This document shows positions 9,003-16,742 of a DNA stretch of 64,000 bases, piece after piece. Positions within the stretch are counted from its first letter, which is position 1. The number at the start of each line of letters is the position of its first letter. This stretch comes from JAHBTB01 sp964451255. GTDB taxonomy: Bacteria; Armatimonadota; Fimbriimonadia; Fimbriimonadales; Fimbriimonadaceae. Both the position numbers and the translations under genes were made by a program. The stretch lies in assembly GCA_964451255.1 (NCBI GenBank), contig CAYVHL010000001.1:310001-374000 (forward strand). The letters are read 5' to 3'. The notes under the pieces are model-generated. The model made no database searches, was not told the DNA's origin, and saw only the letters and a program-made list of their open reading frames with translations.

Positions 9003-10075
9003 TCCATCCGGGCCGCCAAGGCCAGCGCGACCACTGCGAAGATCGCGTTCGTCAGCCACGCCGACGGCACCGGCGGCAGCCAACCGTGGTGCCCGATGAT
9101 CGTCGTGGAGATCATGTACATGTTGTAGTAGACGACAGCCATCACGAGGCTGACGAAGACGCCGGCGAACGCTCCGAACCGAGCCACCCGGACCGACAAC
9201 ACCGCGCTGACCAATGCGATGAAGAAACAAGAGGCGGCGTTTGAGAACTTCGAGTAGAACTGCACCTCCAAGTCTCGCGAGCCCCGTCCGAGGCGGCGGT
9301 TCTCCTCGATCTGGTTCCAGGTGGTCTCGATCGTCTCGTCCGTGGGCAAGGGCGAGGCGAAGAGGTCGGGGATCTCGATCTTCTGGTTCACCTTGAAGTC
9401 CTGCAACATGCGGAATGAGGTCAGGGTGGTGTCCTCGACCGCGAAGAACCGGGCGCCCTCCAGGGTCCACACCCCGTTGTCATAGCTGCCGGACTCCGCC
9501 ATCGTGATCCACAACCGCTTCGGGGCGGGCTCCTCGACCAGCAAGATGTCTGTGAGCGTCAACCTCCGGTCTGTCTCCCTCCGGACGCTGCCGAACCTGG
9601 CGGTGTAGGGTGGCAACTTGATCATCACGTTGCTCTCGAACCGAGGGTTGGCGGCCAGGAGCGAGAACTCCTGGCTGAGCTTCATGAATCGTTTGCTCGC
9701 CACTGGGACGATGCGTTCCAAGAGCAGAAAGCTCGCCCCCGAGAACAACAATCCGACCACGAGGACGGCCACCAAGACCCGGCGGATGGGTATGCCCGCC
9801 GCACGCATCGCGGTCAACTCGCTCTCGCGCACCAAGCGTGAGACCACGAGCGCCACCGAAAACGCGAGGCCGGCGGGTAAGGAAAGGGTCAGCCAGCCCG
9901 GAAGCTTGACGACCGCTAGTTGGACGATCGCCAAAGGCGGCATCAAACTGATCTGATACTTGTACAAGGCGATAAACTCGTTGGCCTCGAACAGTAACGC
10001 GATGACCACGGTTCCCGCGAGTAAGGGCAGGAACAAGTCCTTCAAGACGTACAGATCCAGCTTGCGAGGACGCAT
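8999..10075 (-). CDS. LPS export permease, LptF/LptG family
   Basis: 358-aa inner-membrane permease of the YjgP/YjgQ family, which works with an LptB ATPase to extract LPS and push it to LptC/A/D. Three membrane segments lie near the N-terminus, the family's MRAAGIPIRRVL coupling stretch sits near residue 90, a periplasmic jellyroll follows, and three more membrane segments lie at the C-terminus. Start ATG overlaps the upstream stop by one base (TGATG) and its stop overlaps lptD by four. Whether it is LptF or LptG cannot be decided; only one copy is in this window. Confidence 0.88.
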   Translation of the reverse strand: MRPRKLDLYVLKDLFLPLLAGTVVIALLFEANEFIALYKYQISLMPPLAIVQLAVVKLPGWLTLSLPAGLAFSVALVVSRLVRESELTAMRAAGIPIRRVLVAVLVVGLLFSGASFLLLERIVPVASKRFMKLSQEFSLLAANPRFESNVMIKLPPYTARFGSVRRETDRRLTLTDILLVEEPAPKRLWITMAESGSYDNGVWTLEGARFFAVEDTTLTSFRMLQDFKVNQKIEIPDLFASPLPTDETIETTWNQIEENRRLGRGSRDLEVQFYSKFSNAASCFFIALVSAVLSVRVARFGAFAGVFVSLVMAVVYYNMYMISTTIIGHHGWLPPVPSAWLTNAIFAVVALALAARME

Positions 10076-10875
10076 CAGGCCATCGGCTCCCCGAAGACGC
10101 GGACAAGAGAATAGATCCCGCCCGCCATCATCGTCACGACCAAGGCGACCACCACAGCGGTGGGCCAGCCGCTATGGGCCACGGCCGGGATGCCCACGAC
10201 GGCGAGAGTCCCCACCACCCAAGCCGAGACGAGACGGTGGCTGATCGTCGGGCCCAACCAGGAGATTCGGGCGTGGTCCAACACCACGCGTCCCTGACAG
10301 CGTCGACAGTAGAGTTCGCCTGGATCGTTTTTCACCCCGCATGAAGGACAGGTGACGGCGTCATAGGCGTTCGGGCCGTGTGCCATCGCCTTCCAGCCCG
10401 CCAGCTCTTTCAACTCGCCCCCGAAGGCGGGCAGTGTCATCAGGGGCACGCACGGTTCGACGAGCCGGACGGCGGCCGCGTACATGCCACGGGCGGCGAC
10501 GACCTCGGCCATCCGGATGCGCGGGCCGATGTTGTCGGGCTTCGCATCCAGCAGGTCGTAAGCACCGGAGATCAGTTCCAAGTCGATGTGGGCGTGCGCC
10601 CTTCCCTCCAGGGCTTTGCGCAGAGCCGGGTACACGACGACCGCTCCGACGATGCCCAGAAAGGCGAACGGCGAGACGACCGGGTCGGGCGGTTTGATGG
10701 TCACCATCGCCAAAGCAAGGACGACCAGAATGGCTGGAACACCGTAGACCGCCTCGATGTCCCCGTTCACCATCCAGTGCACCATCGACAGCGTCCAGAC
10801 CGCCGCCGGGATGAAAACCACGCACCCGAGCATGAACACAAGCGGCGTCGCGGACACACGGTCGACAAAATTCAT
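10075..10875 (-). CDS. membrane protein with zinc-ribbon, function unknown
   Basis: 266-aa protein not recognised as a named family. It has membrane segments near residues 12-32, 45-60 and 68-85, then a soluble helical region of repeat-like character (about 98-165). A four-cysteine zinc-ribbon follows (C176, C179, C190, C193; CPSC and CRRC knuckles), and two more membrane segments lie at the C-terminus. It is wedged between plsY (4-bp overlap) and lptF/G (1-bp overlap), which places it in an envelope-lipid operon. A structural or regulatory role in that operon is only a guess. Confidence 0.6.
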   Translation of the reverse strand: MNFVDRVSATPLVFMLGCVVFIPAAVWTLSMVHWMVNGDIEAVYGVPAILVVLALAMVTIKPPDPVVSPFAFLGIVGAVVVYPALRKALEGRAHAHIDLELISGAYDLLDAKPDNIGPRIRMAEVVAARGMYAAAVRLVEPCVPLMTLPAFGGELKELAGWKAMAHGPNAYDAVTCPSCGVKNDPGELYCRRCQGRVVLDHARISWLGPTISHRLVSAWVVGTLAVVGIPAVAHSGWPTAVVVALVVTMMAGGIYSLVRVFGEPMA

Positions 10876-11486
10876 CTCTTGAACTGGAACTTGGGCTCCT
10901 CACCCTTGCTCAACCGTCGAAGATTGGCCCGATGGCGATAGACGACATAGCCACCAAGGGCAAGGTAGACGACGATGCAGAGCGGCGTCTGACGTGTCAC
11001 GGCGGCTCCGATCACCATCCCGGAGACCGCCGCCATGCTCGCGACGCTGACGATGCGGCTGGCGGCGAACAGCACGATGAACGAACCCAGGGCACAAAGC
11101 GCGACAACAGGTGTGGCAGCGGACAGCACACCCAGACCGGTGGCGATTCCTTTGCCTCCTTTGAACCTGATGAACGGGCTCGCCGTGTGTCCGATGATCG
11201 CGCACAGCCCAGCGAGGACGGCATGGTCGGCGGGTGTGAGACCGAACTCGTTGCCACGTAGTAGGGCCTTCGCGGCCAAGGGAGGTATGAGGCCCTTGAT
11301 GACGTCCAACACGAAGACGAGCACTGCCGGGCCCTTCCCGATCGTCCGACCGATGTTGGTGGTCCCCGTGCTGCCGCTGCCCGTGTGGAGGATGTCCACA
11401 CCATGTGCCTTGGCTACCAAGTATCCGAAGGGTATCGAGCCCAGGAGATACGAAGCCAGGTAGATGAAGATCGGCAGCATGCTCAT
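10872..11486 (-). CDS. plsY: acyl-phosphate:glycerol-3-phosphate acyltransferase
   Basis: Integral membrane enzyme that makes lysophosphatidic acid, the first acylation of phospholipid synthesis in most bacteria. The 204-aa length is typical. N-terminal YLLGSIPFGYLVAK and the active-site loop SGSTGTTNIGR are clear, as is the FKGGKGIATGLGV motif of the second conserved loop. Overlaps glnE by 4 bp upstream and the zinc-ribbon gene by 4 bp downstream. The PlsX partner is not in this window. Confidence 0.96.
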   Translation of the reverse strand: MSMLPIFIYLASYLLGSIPFGYLVAKAHGVDILHTGSGSTGTTNIGRTIGKGPAVLVFVLDVIKGLIPPLAAKALLRGNEFGLTPADHAVLAGLCAIIGHTASPFIRFKGGKGIATGLGVLSAATPVVALCALGSFIVLFAASRIVSVASMAAVSGMVIGAAVTRQTPLCIVVYLALGGYVVYRHRANLRRLSKGEEPKFQFKR

Positions 11487-14077
11487 GGGACAAGACGGGC
11501 CAGCACGCCCTCAAGGATGGATCGTACCGCTGTGGTCGTCTCGCCGAAGGCCCGCAACACTTCGTTGCCGTCGGGACAGCCGATGAGATCGGCAAGTCGC
11601 TGGAGCCTGTCCGGGTTCTCGGGCATGACATCTCTCGGGTACCCCAACAAGGCGATTTGGGAGCGTAGTCTAGCGAACATCTCCTTCGCCCGTTCAAGGA
11701 CTAAGACGTCGTCCCCGGCAATCACGCCCGCCTCCTTCAGTGCCGTGAGACGTGGCGTGGTCTCCGCCGACGGGCATGCTAGCGCCACCTCAGGCTGAGA
11801 CATGAGAAGGAGTTGGACAGTCCAGAAGACATCATCCAAGGCGCCGGAGCCGAGTTTGAGGTGGCGCGTGCGCTCCCTGGGGCTTACGCGCTCTTTCTCT
11901 ATCCGCCGCTTCATGTGGGCGAGGGCGGCGAAGTCCTCCCGCCCGACATACCGGCCAAAGGCGGCCAGCCGGACAATTTCAAGGGCCTCGGGCCTGCCGC
12001 ACACGAGCCTGGAACGACCGAGGGCGAACCTCTCCCATAGTTCCATCGGGCCGACCTCATACCGCTTGAACCCCTCGTCGGTCACCACGACGTGGCCCTT
12101 CCTTCCCTCCGGGCGAAGGCGAATGTCCACTCCGATCGGGTCGCCGCTCACATGCATCGCCTGGATCGATGCGAGCAGGTCTTGACCTGCCCTCTCGGCG
12201 TCGGCCCAGTCGTGGTCATCGGCGCACATCAGGACGATGTCGATGTCTGAAAAAACCACCGAGTCTCGAGAGGCAAGGCTTCCGAGCGCGATCACGTCGA
12301 GCCCAGTACCGTGGGCGAGTTCAGTGAGGACGTGGTCGTCACGGGCTGACAATGCCTGGCCAAGAGAAGGTCCGGCCCCCAGGCACCACCGTGCGACACC
12401 CGCCAGCCAGGCGTCCATGGCTGCCACGACGCCCCTGGATGAAGGAGGTCTCGACCGCAATCCTGACAGATCTGGTGTCACAGGCTCCTCGAGGACCTCA
12501 CCGCTGATGACGGCCTCTGAAACAGCTGGTGACGAGGAGAGCATCCGGGCAAGCTCGGGCGCGTCTTGGGCCAGACGCACGACCCGGCCTAAGCTGTCAT
12601 GGTTTTCTGTCAGGCTGCGCCACACATCCTCGCTGGCAGGGAGCCCGTCGATCCAGTGCCTGACGATCGGGTCGCGCTTGGCCTCGACCACCTTTGGGCC
12701 ACCACCTGGCATCAGGGACTCATAGAGCGACCTCACGCGGCCACGATGTCCGCGAAGTTCCGCAAGGAAGCTGTCTGGATCGCCATATCCCATCGCGTGG
12801 GATAGGGCAGCGAGGGCCACCGGGTCATCCGGGACTTCGTGTGTCTGCAGGTTCCCGACGATCTGGCACCGGTGCTCTGCTTGGCGAAGGAAAACATAAG
12901 CCTCGGCAAGCGGGGCCGCGGCGTCGGGCGACAGATAGCCCGCCTCGCACAAGGCGCCGATCGCCGGCACCGTCGCCCGCTCCCGACAAGCCCCGCACGT
13001 GGCCCCGAAGACCATTTGCATGGTCTGGACCAGGAACTCGATGTCGCGGATTCCGCCCCGCCCCCGCTTCAGATCGTTGTCCGAACCGACGTCCTCGACC
13101 CTCGACCGCATGGAAACAAGGCTCTCTAGGGCCATGTCGCTCCGAACGCTGCGGAAGACGACTTCTGCCCGCATGGCGTCCCACGTCTCGTCGAGTCCCT
13201 CAGTGCCGGCGACGACACGAGAACGCAGGAGAGCCAGATGTTCCCAGGTCTCCGCATACTTCTCGTAGTAGGATCGGTAGACCTCTATCGGGCTGGCGAT
13301 CGGGCCTTGGCTCCCAAAGGGTCGGAGCCTCAGGTCCACCCGGTACAAGGCGCCCCGGCCCATCTTGTCGGCCAAGGCCGCCCGGAACAATTCGCACGCC
13401 TTGCTGGCGTGCCTTGCGTCCTCTTCATTGAGATCCCCGTCGAGGACAAAGACCAAGTCGATGTCCGAGCTATAGTTCAACTCTCTGCCGCCCAGCTTTC
13501 CGAACGCCACGACGGAGAAAGGACATCCCCCGACCAGCCCCTTCCCTTCCCGATAGTTGTCCCAGACCACTTGGCGAAGGGCCCGCACGATGGCGTCGGC
13601 AAGGTCGCTTATGCCCGTCCACACCACCTGCTCGGGCACCAACCGCCCTAAGTCAAGGGCGGCTAGCCGCAAGGTCTCGCGTTGCTTCAGGAACCGGAGC
13701 CGGTCGAGCCGGTGCGCGTAGCTGACCGAGTTCGCCAAGAGCCTGGCCGCTTCGTGGCCGAGACTCTCCCTCGATTTGGGAGCGGTCAGCTCAGCCGCGT
13801 CCGTCAAAATTGCCCCGGTCTCCGGGTTTTGGACAAGCACATCGGCAATGTGGTGGCTCGCTCCAAGCAGAGACACCGCCAACCGGGCGAGGGACGGCAC
13901 CGTCGTCCAGTGGTCGAGCATCATCGCCGGGGACGACAAGACGCCGAGCCACCGCTCCAACCGCAACAGGGCCTCCGAGGGCCTGGCGCAGTCTCTTGAC
14001 CATTCCGGCCAATGCGCCGTGATTTCACGGTCACTGATTCGCCTGATTCGCGCGAAGGCGGCTCCTTCTTCCGTCAT
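11483..14077 (-). CDS. glnE: glutamine synthetase adenylyltransferase/adenylyl-removing enzyme
   Basis: Bifunctional enzyme that adenylylates and deadenylylates glutamine synthetase according to nitrogen status. The ATG at 14077 is chosen because it overlaps the nth stop (ATGA); a 19-residue longer frame exists but lies inside nth. The product is 864 aa (E. coli 946). Both nucleotidyltransferase domains keep their metal-binding Asp pairs: YSSDIDLVFVLDGD in the N-terminal half and SDIDIVLM in the C-terminal half. Neither glnA nor glnB is nearby. Confidence 0.93.
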   Translation of the reverse strand: MTEEGAAFARIRRISDREITAHWPEWSRDCARPSEALLRLERWLGVLSSPAMMLDHWTTVPSLARLAVSLLGASHHIADVLVQNPETGAILTDAAELTAPKSRESLGHEAARLLANSVSYAHRLDRLRFLKQRETLRLAALDLGRLVPEQVVWTGISDLADAIVRALRQVVWDNYREGKGLVGGCPFSVVAFGKLGGRELNYSSDIDLVFVLDGDLNEEDARHASKACELFRAALADKMGRGALYRVDLRLRPFGSQGPIASPIEVYRSYYEKYAETWEHLALLRSRVVAGTEGLDETWDAMRAEVVFRSVRSDMALESLVSMRSRVEDVGSDNDLKRGRGGIRDIEFLVQTMQMVFGATCGACRERATVPAIGALCEAGYLSPDAAAPLAEAYVFLRQAEHRCQIVGNLQTHEVPDDPVALAALSHAMGYGDPDSFLAELRGHRGRVRSLYESLMPGGGPKVVEAKRDPIVRHWIDGLPASEDVWRSLTENHDSLGRVVRLAQDAPELARMLSSSPAVSEAVISGEVLEEPVTPDLSGLRSRPPSSRGVVAAMDAWLAGVARWCLGAGPSLGQALSARDDHVLTELAHGTGLDVIALGSLASRDSVVFSDIDIVLMCADDHDWADAERAGQDLLASIQAMHVSGDPIGVDIRLRPEGRKGHVVVTDEGFKRYEVGPMELWERFALGRSRLVCGRPEALEIVRLAAFGRYVGREDFAALAHMKRRIEKERVSPRERTRHLKLGSGALDDVFWTVQLLLMSQPEVALACPSAETTPRLTALKEAGVIAGDDVLVLERAKEMFARLRSQIALLGYPRDVMPENPDRLQRLADLIGCPDGNEVLRAFGETTTAVRSILEGVLARLVP

Positions 14078-14775
14078 TCCGCCTTGCTCTTGCCGGGCCA
14101 CGGACAGATGTCGTTGATCGGGCATTGAGGGCACCGAGGGGACCTCGCCGTGCAGACGGCCCGACCGTGTTCGATCAGGAGCATGTGGAACCGATAGGCG
14201 TCACCTACTGGCACCGCTTTGTCTAAGATCACATGCGCTTTCTCTGCTGTTGTCGCATTGGGTATCAGTCTGAGGCGTAACGCGACGCGATGGACATGGG
14301 TGTCGACCGGCACCGCATGTTTGCCAAATGCGAAGCACATGACGATCGCCGCTGTCTTAGGCCCCACGCCAGGCAGGGACGTCAAGTAAGTCAGGGATCC
14401 TTCCACAGGCTGGCACCGTAGGGCCTCGAGTGTGATGCTCCCAAACTTCTCTTCGATTGCCCTCAGCGACCCCAAGATGCTCTTCGCCTTTTGATTGGCG
14501 AGACCTGCTCCTTTGACAGTTTCGGCCAAGAGCTTGGCATCAAGCTGGGAGACTGTTTCCCAATCTGGCCATCTCGCCTTGAGAGCGTGGAAGGCCGGGA
14601 AGCTGTTCACGTCGGCCGAATGCTGGCTGAGGATGCAACACACGAGTTCGTCGACCGGCTCTAGCCTGGGCGTGTGGAGAGGCCTCCCGTAGGCTGTGTC
14701 AAGCCGATCCATGACCTCGACAATGCGTCGGGTGAGGGCAGTGGGGCGGCGCGGGCCCGGCCGCTGGGTCGCCAT
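14074..14775 (-). CDS. nth: endonuclease III (DNA glycosylase/AP lyase)
   Basis: Base-excision-repair enzyme removing oxidised pyrimidines. Start ATG 14775 gives 233 aa; the longer frame upstream is rejected because it crosses the divergent gene and its promoter. Helix-hairpin-helix LPGVGPKTA with catalytic Lys, VPVDTHVHR with catalytic Asp, and the C-terminal iron-sulfur cluster spacing C-x6-C-x2-C-x5-C (CTARSPRCPQC...C) are all present. First gene of the long minus-strand block; it overlaps glnE by 4 bp and is probably expressed as a leaderless transcript. Confidence 0.95.
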   Translation of the reverse strand: MATQRPGPRRPTALTRRIVEVMDRLDTAYGRPLHTPRLEPVDELVCCILSQHSADVNSFPAFHALKARWPDWETVSQLDAKLLAETVKGAGLANQKAKSILGSLRAIEEKFGSITLEALRCQPVEGSLTYLTSLPGVGPKTAAIVMCFAFGKHAVPVDTHVHRVALRLRLIPNATTAEKAHVILDKAVPVGDAYRFHMLLIEHGRAVCTARSPRCPQCPINDICPWPGKSKAE

Positions 14776-14782
14776 TGGCAAC

Positions 14783-14792
14783 AGGATACACT
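14783..14792. promoter_or_regulatory. symmetric bidirectional -10 element for nth and the 14799 gene
   Basis: The 23-bp gap between two divergent start codons contains AGGATACACT, which reads TACACT rightwards and TATCCT leftwards, both matching TANNNT and sharing the central TA. The right -10 ends 6 bp before ATG 14799 and the left -10 ends 7 bp before ATG 14775. That spacing would place both transcription starts on the start codons (leaderless mRNAs). Confidence 0.6.
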
Positions 14793-14798
14793 CAACAA

Positions 14799-15167
14799 AT
14801 GCCCCGCTTGATCGTGCCTGCCGCGATCTTGATGAGCTTCCTCTGCTTCGGTTGCGAGGAGCCGTCCTTGGTCGGCGGCTGGGTGTCAGAAGGCGTCGCC
14901 TCACGTACTATCGAGCTTTCTAGCGACGGGAGGGCCAAGTTCACGGTCGAAGCTGGACTACAAGTCGCCCTCGAAGGCGACTATCGCGTATCCGGTAACC
15001 GGATTGTCGTAACCGGAATCAAGCCCTTACCGGACGTCGACGTGCCCGACTTTGCCCGGGGGTTGCTACCGACGAAGATAGAGGCCACCGTCTCCTGGAA
15101 AAACGCACAGGAGATCGTGTTGTCGGGCGACCGATTTCTTGAAGGGGGATACCGAAGGAAGCAATGA
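14799..15167 (+). CDS. small exported/lipoprotein-like protein, function unknown
   Basis: 122-aa protein beginning with a hydrophobic signal (MPRLIVPAAILMSFLCFGC) that ends in a cysteine at residue 19. The lipobox is not canonical (CFGC), so it is either an atypical lipoprotein or an ordinary export signal. The mature part looks like one small beta-rich domain. ATG 14799 is chosen over an upstream in-frame TTG because the -10 element sits 6 bp before it. It overlaps manC by 4 bp (ATGA), so the two are co-translated, but no link to sugar metabolism is visible. Confidence 0.6.
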   Translation: MPRLIVPAAILMSFLCFGCEEPSLVGGWVSEGVASRTIELSSDGRAKFTVEAGLQVALEGDYRVSGNRIVVTGIKPLPDVDVPDFARGLLPTKIEATVSWKNAQEIVLSGDRFLEGGYRRKQ

Positions 15168-16213
15168 AGCGGGTCGCGATCGTGATGGCAGGCGGTTCTG
15201 GTGAGCGGTTCTGGCCGGTTTCCACCAAAGACCGACCAAAGCAGTTCCTCCACCTCTCCTCGCCCGACAAACCCTTGCTTACTGAGGCTGTGGAACGGGC
15301 GGCAGCCGTGGCTGGCCCAAGTTCGACCTATATCGCGACGGGCAGACACCTTGTCGAGGCGTCCCTCGCCGCCTGTCCCGGACTCGGCCCTGAGAACGTC
15401 CTGGCCGAGCCCGCTAAGCGCAACACCCTCGGTTGCCTCGTGTGGGTGGCGGCAAACCTGATCGCCCGAGATCCGTCAGGTTGGCAGGACACCAGCGTCT
15501 CAGTGCTTACCGCCGACCAGAGGATCGAACCACTGGACGGATTCGTCAAGACTGTCGATAGTGCCCTCACCGCGGCAGAGAACCACGGCGGCACCGCAGT
15601 CATCGGCGTCCGTCCCACTCGGCCCGAGACAGGATTCGGCTATGTCGAGGTAGGCGAACCTCTTGACGGGGTCTTTCGGGTACAGCGGTTCCGAGAAAAG
15701 CCGGATCTAGCCACTGCGGAGATGTTCCTTTCCAAAGGCGGCTTTCTCTGGAACTCGGGAATGTTCTTCTTCACCCTGGACACGTTCATGCGCGAACTCG
15801 GAAGGCAGACCCCGGAAGCGGAAGAGACGACTCGTACCCTCGCGACCCTGATCCAAAGTGGCCAGACCAACGCCGCTAACGATCTGTTCTCGCGGCTTCC
15901 CAGCGTCTCGATTGACTATGCGATGATGGAGGGCGCCGACCCGGTGTTTGTGGCACCAGCCGAGTTCGAGTGGGACGATCTGGGGGCCTGGGACTCGTTG
16001 TCACGTTCGTATCCTCTGGACGCGGCCGGGAACGTCGTGCAAGGCGAGGCGCATTTACTCGAGGCCGGAGACAACACCGTCTATGTCGACGGCACCGGCC
16101 AGAAGGTCTCGTTGCTCGGCGTGGACGGGCTGGTCGTGGTCGTGACGCAAGACCGCGTCATGGTCGTCCCAAAGGATCGGGCGCAAGACGTCAAGAAGTT
16201 CCTGCAGAGTTGA
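15164..16213 (+). CDS. manC: mannose-1-phosphate guanylyltransferase
   Basis: Makes GDP-mannose from mannose-1-phosphate and GTP. 349 aa, the length of the single-domain form without a fused isomerase. N-terminal MAGGSGERFWPVS is the pyrophosphorylase signature with the activating Arg; FREKPD and the WNSGMF motif follow. Supplies GDP-mannose to gmd and fcl at the left end of the window and to mannosyltransferases of the adjacent polysaccharide cluster. The 3' end overlaps the convergent gmhB-like gene by 23 bp. Confidence 0.95.
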   Translation: MKRVAIVMAGGSGERFWPVSTKDRPKQFLHLSSPDKPLLTEAVERAAAVAGPSSTYIATGRHLVEASLAACPGLGPENVLAEPAKRNTLGCLVWVAANLIARDPSGWQDTSVSVLTADQRIEPLDGFVKTVDSALTAAENHGGTAVIGVRPTRPETGFGYVEVGEPLDGVFRVQRFREKPDLATAEMFLSKGGFLWNSGMFFFTLDTFMRELGRQTPEAEETTRTLATLIQSGQTNAANDLFSRLPSVSIDYAMMEGADPVFVAPAEFEWDDLGAWDSLSRSYPLDAAGNVVQGEAHLLEAGDNTVYVDGTGQKVSLLGVDGLVVVVTQDRVMVVPKDRAQDVKKFLQS

Positions 16214-16742
16214 GCAAAGGCCGGATGAAGTCGTCCAACGGCCCGTCATCAACCAGATAACTTTGGATGCCGAACGCCTCGCCCGCCTCGATATCGCGCG
16301 CCATGTCGCCGAGCAGAAACGATCGGGCTCGGTCTATCTCAAACAATCCAGCGGCGAACTCCAGCATATAGGGTGACGGCTTGCGACAACGGCATCCCTC
16401 CCAGGGAGCATGCGGACAAGCGAGGATGCCGTCGAACGGCGCCTGCTCCATCATCCACTCTGAAAGGCTGATGACGCTCTCGGCCGAGTAGTAGCCCCTG
16501 CCAATACCTGACTGGTTCGTCACAACCACAGCCCAGAAGCCCGCTTCCTTGGTCAGTCGAACCGCCTCGACAGCGCCCGCCCTCCACTCGAAATCATCGA
16601 GCTTGCCCACGTATCCCCGTTCGACATTGAGGACTCCGTCTCGGTCGAAGAAGACGGCTGGCTGAGGCGGTTGGGGCTCATGAAGACGCCTCAGGACGAT
16701 CAGTCCTGAGGCGGTTGTCTCCGTCACGAATTTAGACGTCAC
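16191..16742 (-). CDS. gmhB: HAD-family D,D-heptose 1,7-bisphosphate phosphatase-like protein
   Basis: 183-aa HAD-IIIA phosphatase. Motif I FFDRDGVLN holds the nucleophile D33 and acid D35; motif II is VVTNQSGIGRGYY. A zinc-binding loop CPHAPWEGCRCRKP and the LLGDMARDIEAG motif III/IV follow. This pattern fits GmhB, which dephosphorylates heptose bisphosphate for LPS-core or glycan heptose, but histidinol-phosphatases share it. It starts with GTG at 16742, overlapping the wzc-like stop (GTGA), and its end overlaps manC convergently. Confidence 0.8.
   Translation of the reverse strand: MTSKFVTETTASGLIVLRRLHEPQPPQPAVFFDRDGVLNVERGYVGKLDDFEWRAGAVEAVRLTKEAGFWAVVVTNQSGIGRGYYSAESVISLSEWMMEQAPFDGILACPHAPWEGCRCRKPSPYMLEFAAGLFEIDRARSFLLGDMARDIEAGEAFGIQSYLVDDGPLDDFIRPLLNSAGTS

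Noticed and set aside
9003..9470. N-terminal extension of the LptD frame to 9470
   Set aside because: The extra part lies entirely within the LptF/G coding sequence and is low-complexity; the ATG at 9002 overlapping the permease stop gives a proper signal peptide.
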